Positions 63,373 through 64,000 of a stretch of 64,000 nt of DNA are shown here, in pieces. Numbering within the stretch: the first letter of the stretch is position 1; every line of letters begins with the position of its first letter. The translations under genes were made by a program, and so were the position numbers. Source of the stretch: Turicibacter faecis (GTDB lineage Bacteria > Bacillota_I > Bacilli_A > MOL361 > Turicibacteraceae); contig NZ_AP028127.1 of NCBI RefSeq assembly GCF_037076425.1, forward strand, positions 1,518,001-1,582,000. Direction: 5' to 3'. The notes below the pieces were generated by a model that was not told the DNA's origin, made no database searches, and saw only the letters and a program-made list of their open reading frames with translations.

Positions 63373-63548
63373 CAATATTCTCCTTTATTTTGTGTCTTCA
63401 TCTAACTATACGCAAAAAAACGACGATTTCCTTTTTTAATTTAACCTTTTTTATTCACTTCGTTCTCATAGGCTAAAAATTATTGAAAACGTATTCTGTC
63501 GATTTTTCTGCAAAGGACACAAAAAAGACATATTTTCTTGTCGAATTT

Positions 63549-63557
63549 TGATATAAT
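63549..63557 (+). promoter_or_regulatory. Extended -10 promoter of the C-rich small RNA
   Basis: TGATATAAT (TG, one base, TATAAT) on the plus strand. No good -35; extended -10 elements can work without one. Predicted start about 63564. Confidence 0.5.
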
Positions 63558-63563
63558 AACAAC

Positions 63564-63767
63564 TGTATTCATGAACATCCCCCCCCGTTCATGTAATACA
63601 TTCCTTTCATTATTGTTTTTCATTCCATTTTTTAATTTTTACATCCCCTCATCAAACAAATGTATTGGGTTAAATTTTAACAAACTTTTTTTGTTAAAAT
63701 TCCAAAAACCTTATACTATTCCCCTCTGGGAGAATTAGTGCCCCCCACTAATTCTCCCCTTTTTTTA
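63564..63767 (+). ncRNA. Candidate C-rich small regulatory RNA
   Basis: Begins with a hairpin TGTATTCATGAAC / GTTCATGTAATACA (one bulge) whose loop is AT followed by eight C (63577-63586). A second perfect hairpin ATTTTAACAAA / TTTGTTAAAAT is at 63674-63700. A 13-bp terminator GGGAGAATTAGTG / CACTAATTCTCCC with a five-C loop and T7 follows at 63728-63766. CCCC also occurs unpaired near 63645 and 63721. Exposed C-tracts suit pairing with Shine-Dalgarno sequences, as in known C-rich sRNAs of Gram-positives. No good protein frame fits. Expression is inferred. Confidence 0.6.
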
Positions 63768-63824
63768 TTTTCCTGACTAAATCTATTAAAATGCAACCTT
63801 TTGATAGGATGAAATAAATCTAAA

Positions 63825-63850
63825 AAAAAGCTCTCATATGAGAGCTTTTT
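63825..63850 (-). terminator. Terminator of the M16 peptidase gene
   Basis: AAAAAGCTCTCAT / ATGAGAGCTTTTT perfect 13-bp palindrome, T-tract on the minus strand, touching the stop codon. Confidence 0.85.
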
Positions 63851-64000
63851 ACGATTGTTTAGGGAGTAATTTAAATGTGCTCATGCGATCTTCAATAAAA
63901 TATTCTTTCGCAATCGTTTGCAAATCTTGTAAACTTAACTCCTCTAAAATATCTAAGATTGAGAATAATTGAACACCATTAAAAGCATATTGTGTAAATT
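63849..64000 (-). CDS. C-terminal end of a probable M16 family zinc peptidase-like protein (partial)
   Basis: Only the last 50 codons lie in the window, ending LSLQDLQTIAKEYFIED then RMSTFKLLPKQS. The pattern of a helix (s.eDlq.iA.eYf) followed by a short strand and a terminal L-P motif is how insulinase-type M16 proteins such as YmfF/YmfH end. Assignment from this fragment is tentative. The start lies beyond base 64000. Confidence 0.55.
   Translation of the reverse strand, partial: FTQYAFNGVQLFSILDILEELSLQDLQTIAKEYFIEDRMSTFKLLPKQS

Noticed and set aside
63538-63738. 66-codon open frame over the C-rich RNA region
   Set aside because: No ribosome site, its start lies inside the -10 promoter region, and strong RNA hairpins including a terminator lie within it.
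1-64000. tRNA, rRNA, riboswitch, CRISPR or prophage modules
   Set aside because: I saw no cloverleaf with CCA-proximal signals, no repeat-spacer array, no recognised riboswitch core and no phage structural genes.

Overview
This is a continuous chromosomal window from an AT-rich, endospore-forming, low-GC Gram-positive bacterium (Bacillota). Direct evidence is a dense set of sporulation and germination genes (spoIVA, a spoVIF-like gene, dacB-spmA-spmB, dacF-spoIIAA-spoIIAB-sigF, spoVAC-AD-AE-AF, a cotY/cotZ-type coat gene, a cse60-like gene) embedded in housekeeping blocks whose order matches Bacillus subtilis. A flavodiiron protein and a low-potential ferredoxin suggest an anaerobic or oxygen-limited lifestyle. 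A Turicibacter- or Erysipelotrichia-like host would fit, but that is inference. Most genes lie on the minus strand, so replication probably runs right to left here.

Layout. 1-16.8 kb: remnant of the gmk-rpoZ-priA-fmt-rsmB-rlmN block, with rqcH divergent. It is split by an IS200-type tnpA element between rpoZ and priA and by a long insert (two YitT transporters flanking a Cse60-like gene, CvfB, TraX, a flavodiiron protein, a VOC protein, cyclophilin) between fmt and rsmB. coaBC and def, usually in this block, are absent. 16.8-23.4 kb: VanW-domain protein, an unrecognised VWA-like protein, an exonuclease-BRCT protein and a VanY-type peptidase with an acidic tail. 23.5-26.6 kb: a coat-gene neighbourhood holding a small accessory island (an amber-interrupted small gene, a 42-residue membrane peptide with a convergent antisense promoter, and a decayed IS30 transposase). 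26.8-38.4 kb: a SEDS protein, addAB, HU, spoIVA and spoVIF. 38.4-44.6 kb: gpsA, der, a six-domain S1 protein, cmk and a tail-anchored acidic protein. 44.8-51.1 kb: ferredoxin, rluB-spmB-spmA-dacB, an XRE regulator, and scpB-scpA. 51.3-59.7 kb: spoVA, spoIIA, dacF and pdp. 59.8-64 kb: small unknown genes, plsC-folA-methyltransferase, ssb, a candidate C-rich small RNA, and the end of an M16 peptidase.

The genes form a sporulation core (forespore sigma-F control, mother-cell coat assembly, cortex synthesis, dipicolinate uptake) inside translation, DNA-repair and chromosome-segregation housekeeping. Promoter-like sequences fitting sigma-E (spoIVA, SEDS gene) and sigma-K (cotZ-like, spoVIF-like, CotO-like) lie directly upstream of the expected genes, which supports those assignments.

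The least ordinary signals are: a ~200-nt candidate sRNA with C-tracts in two hairpin loops (63.56-63.77 kb); a convergent small-membrane-peptide/antisense arrangement resembling a type I toxin-antitoxin (24.5-24.8 kb); and a ribosome-binding-site-sequestering inverted repeat ahead of the IS200 transposase (13.76-13.82 kb).
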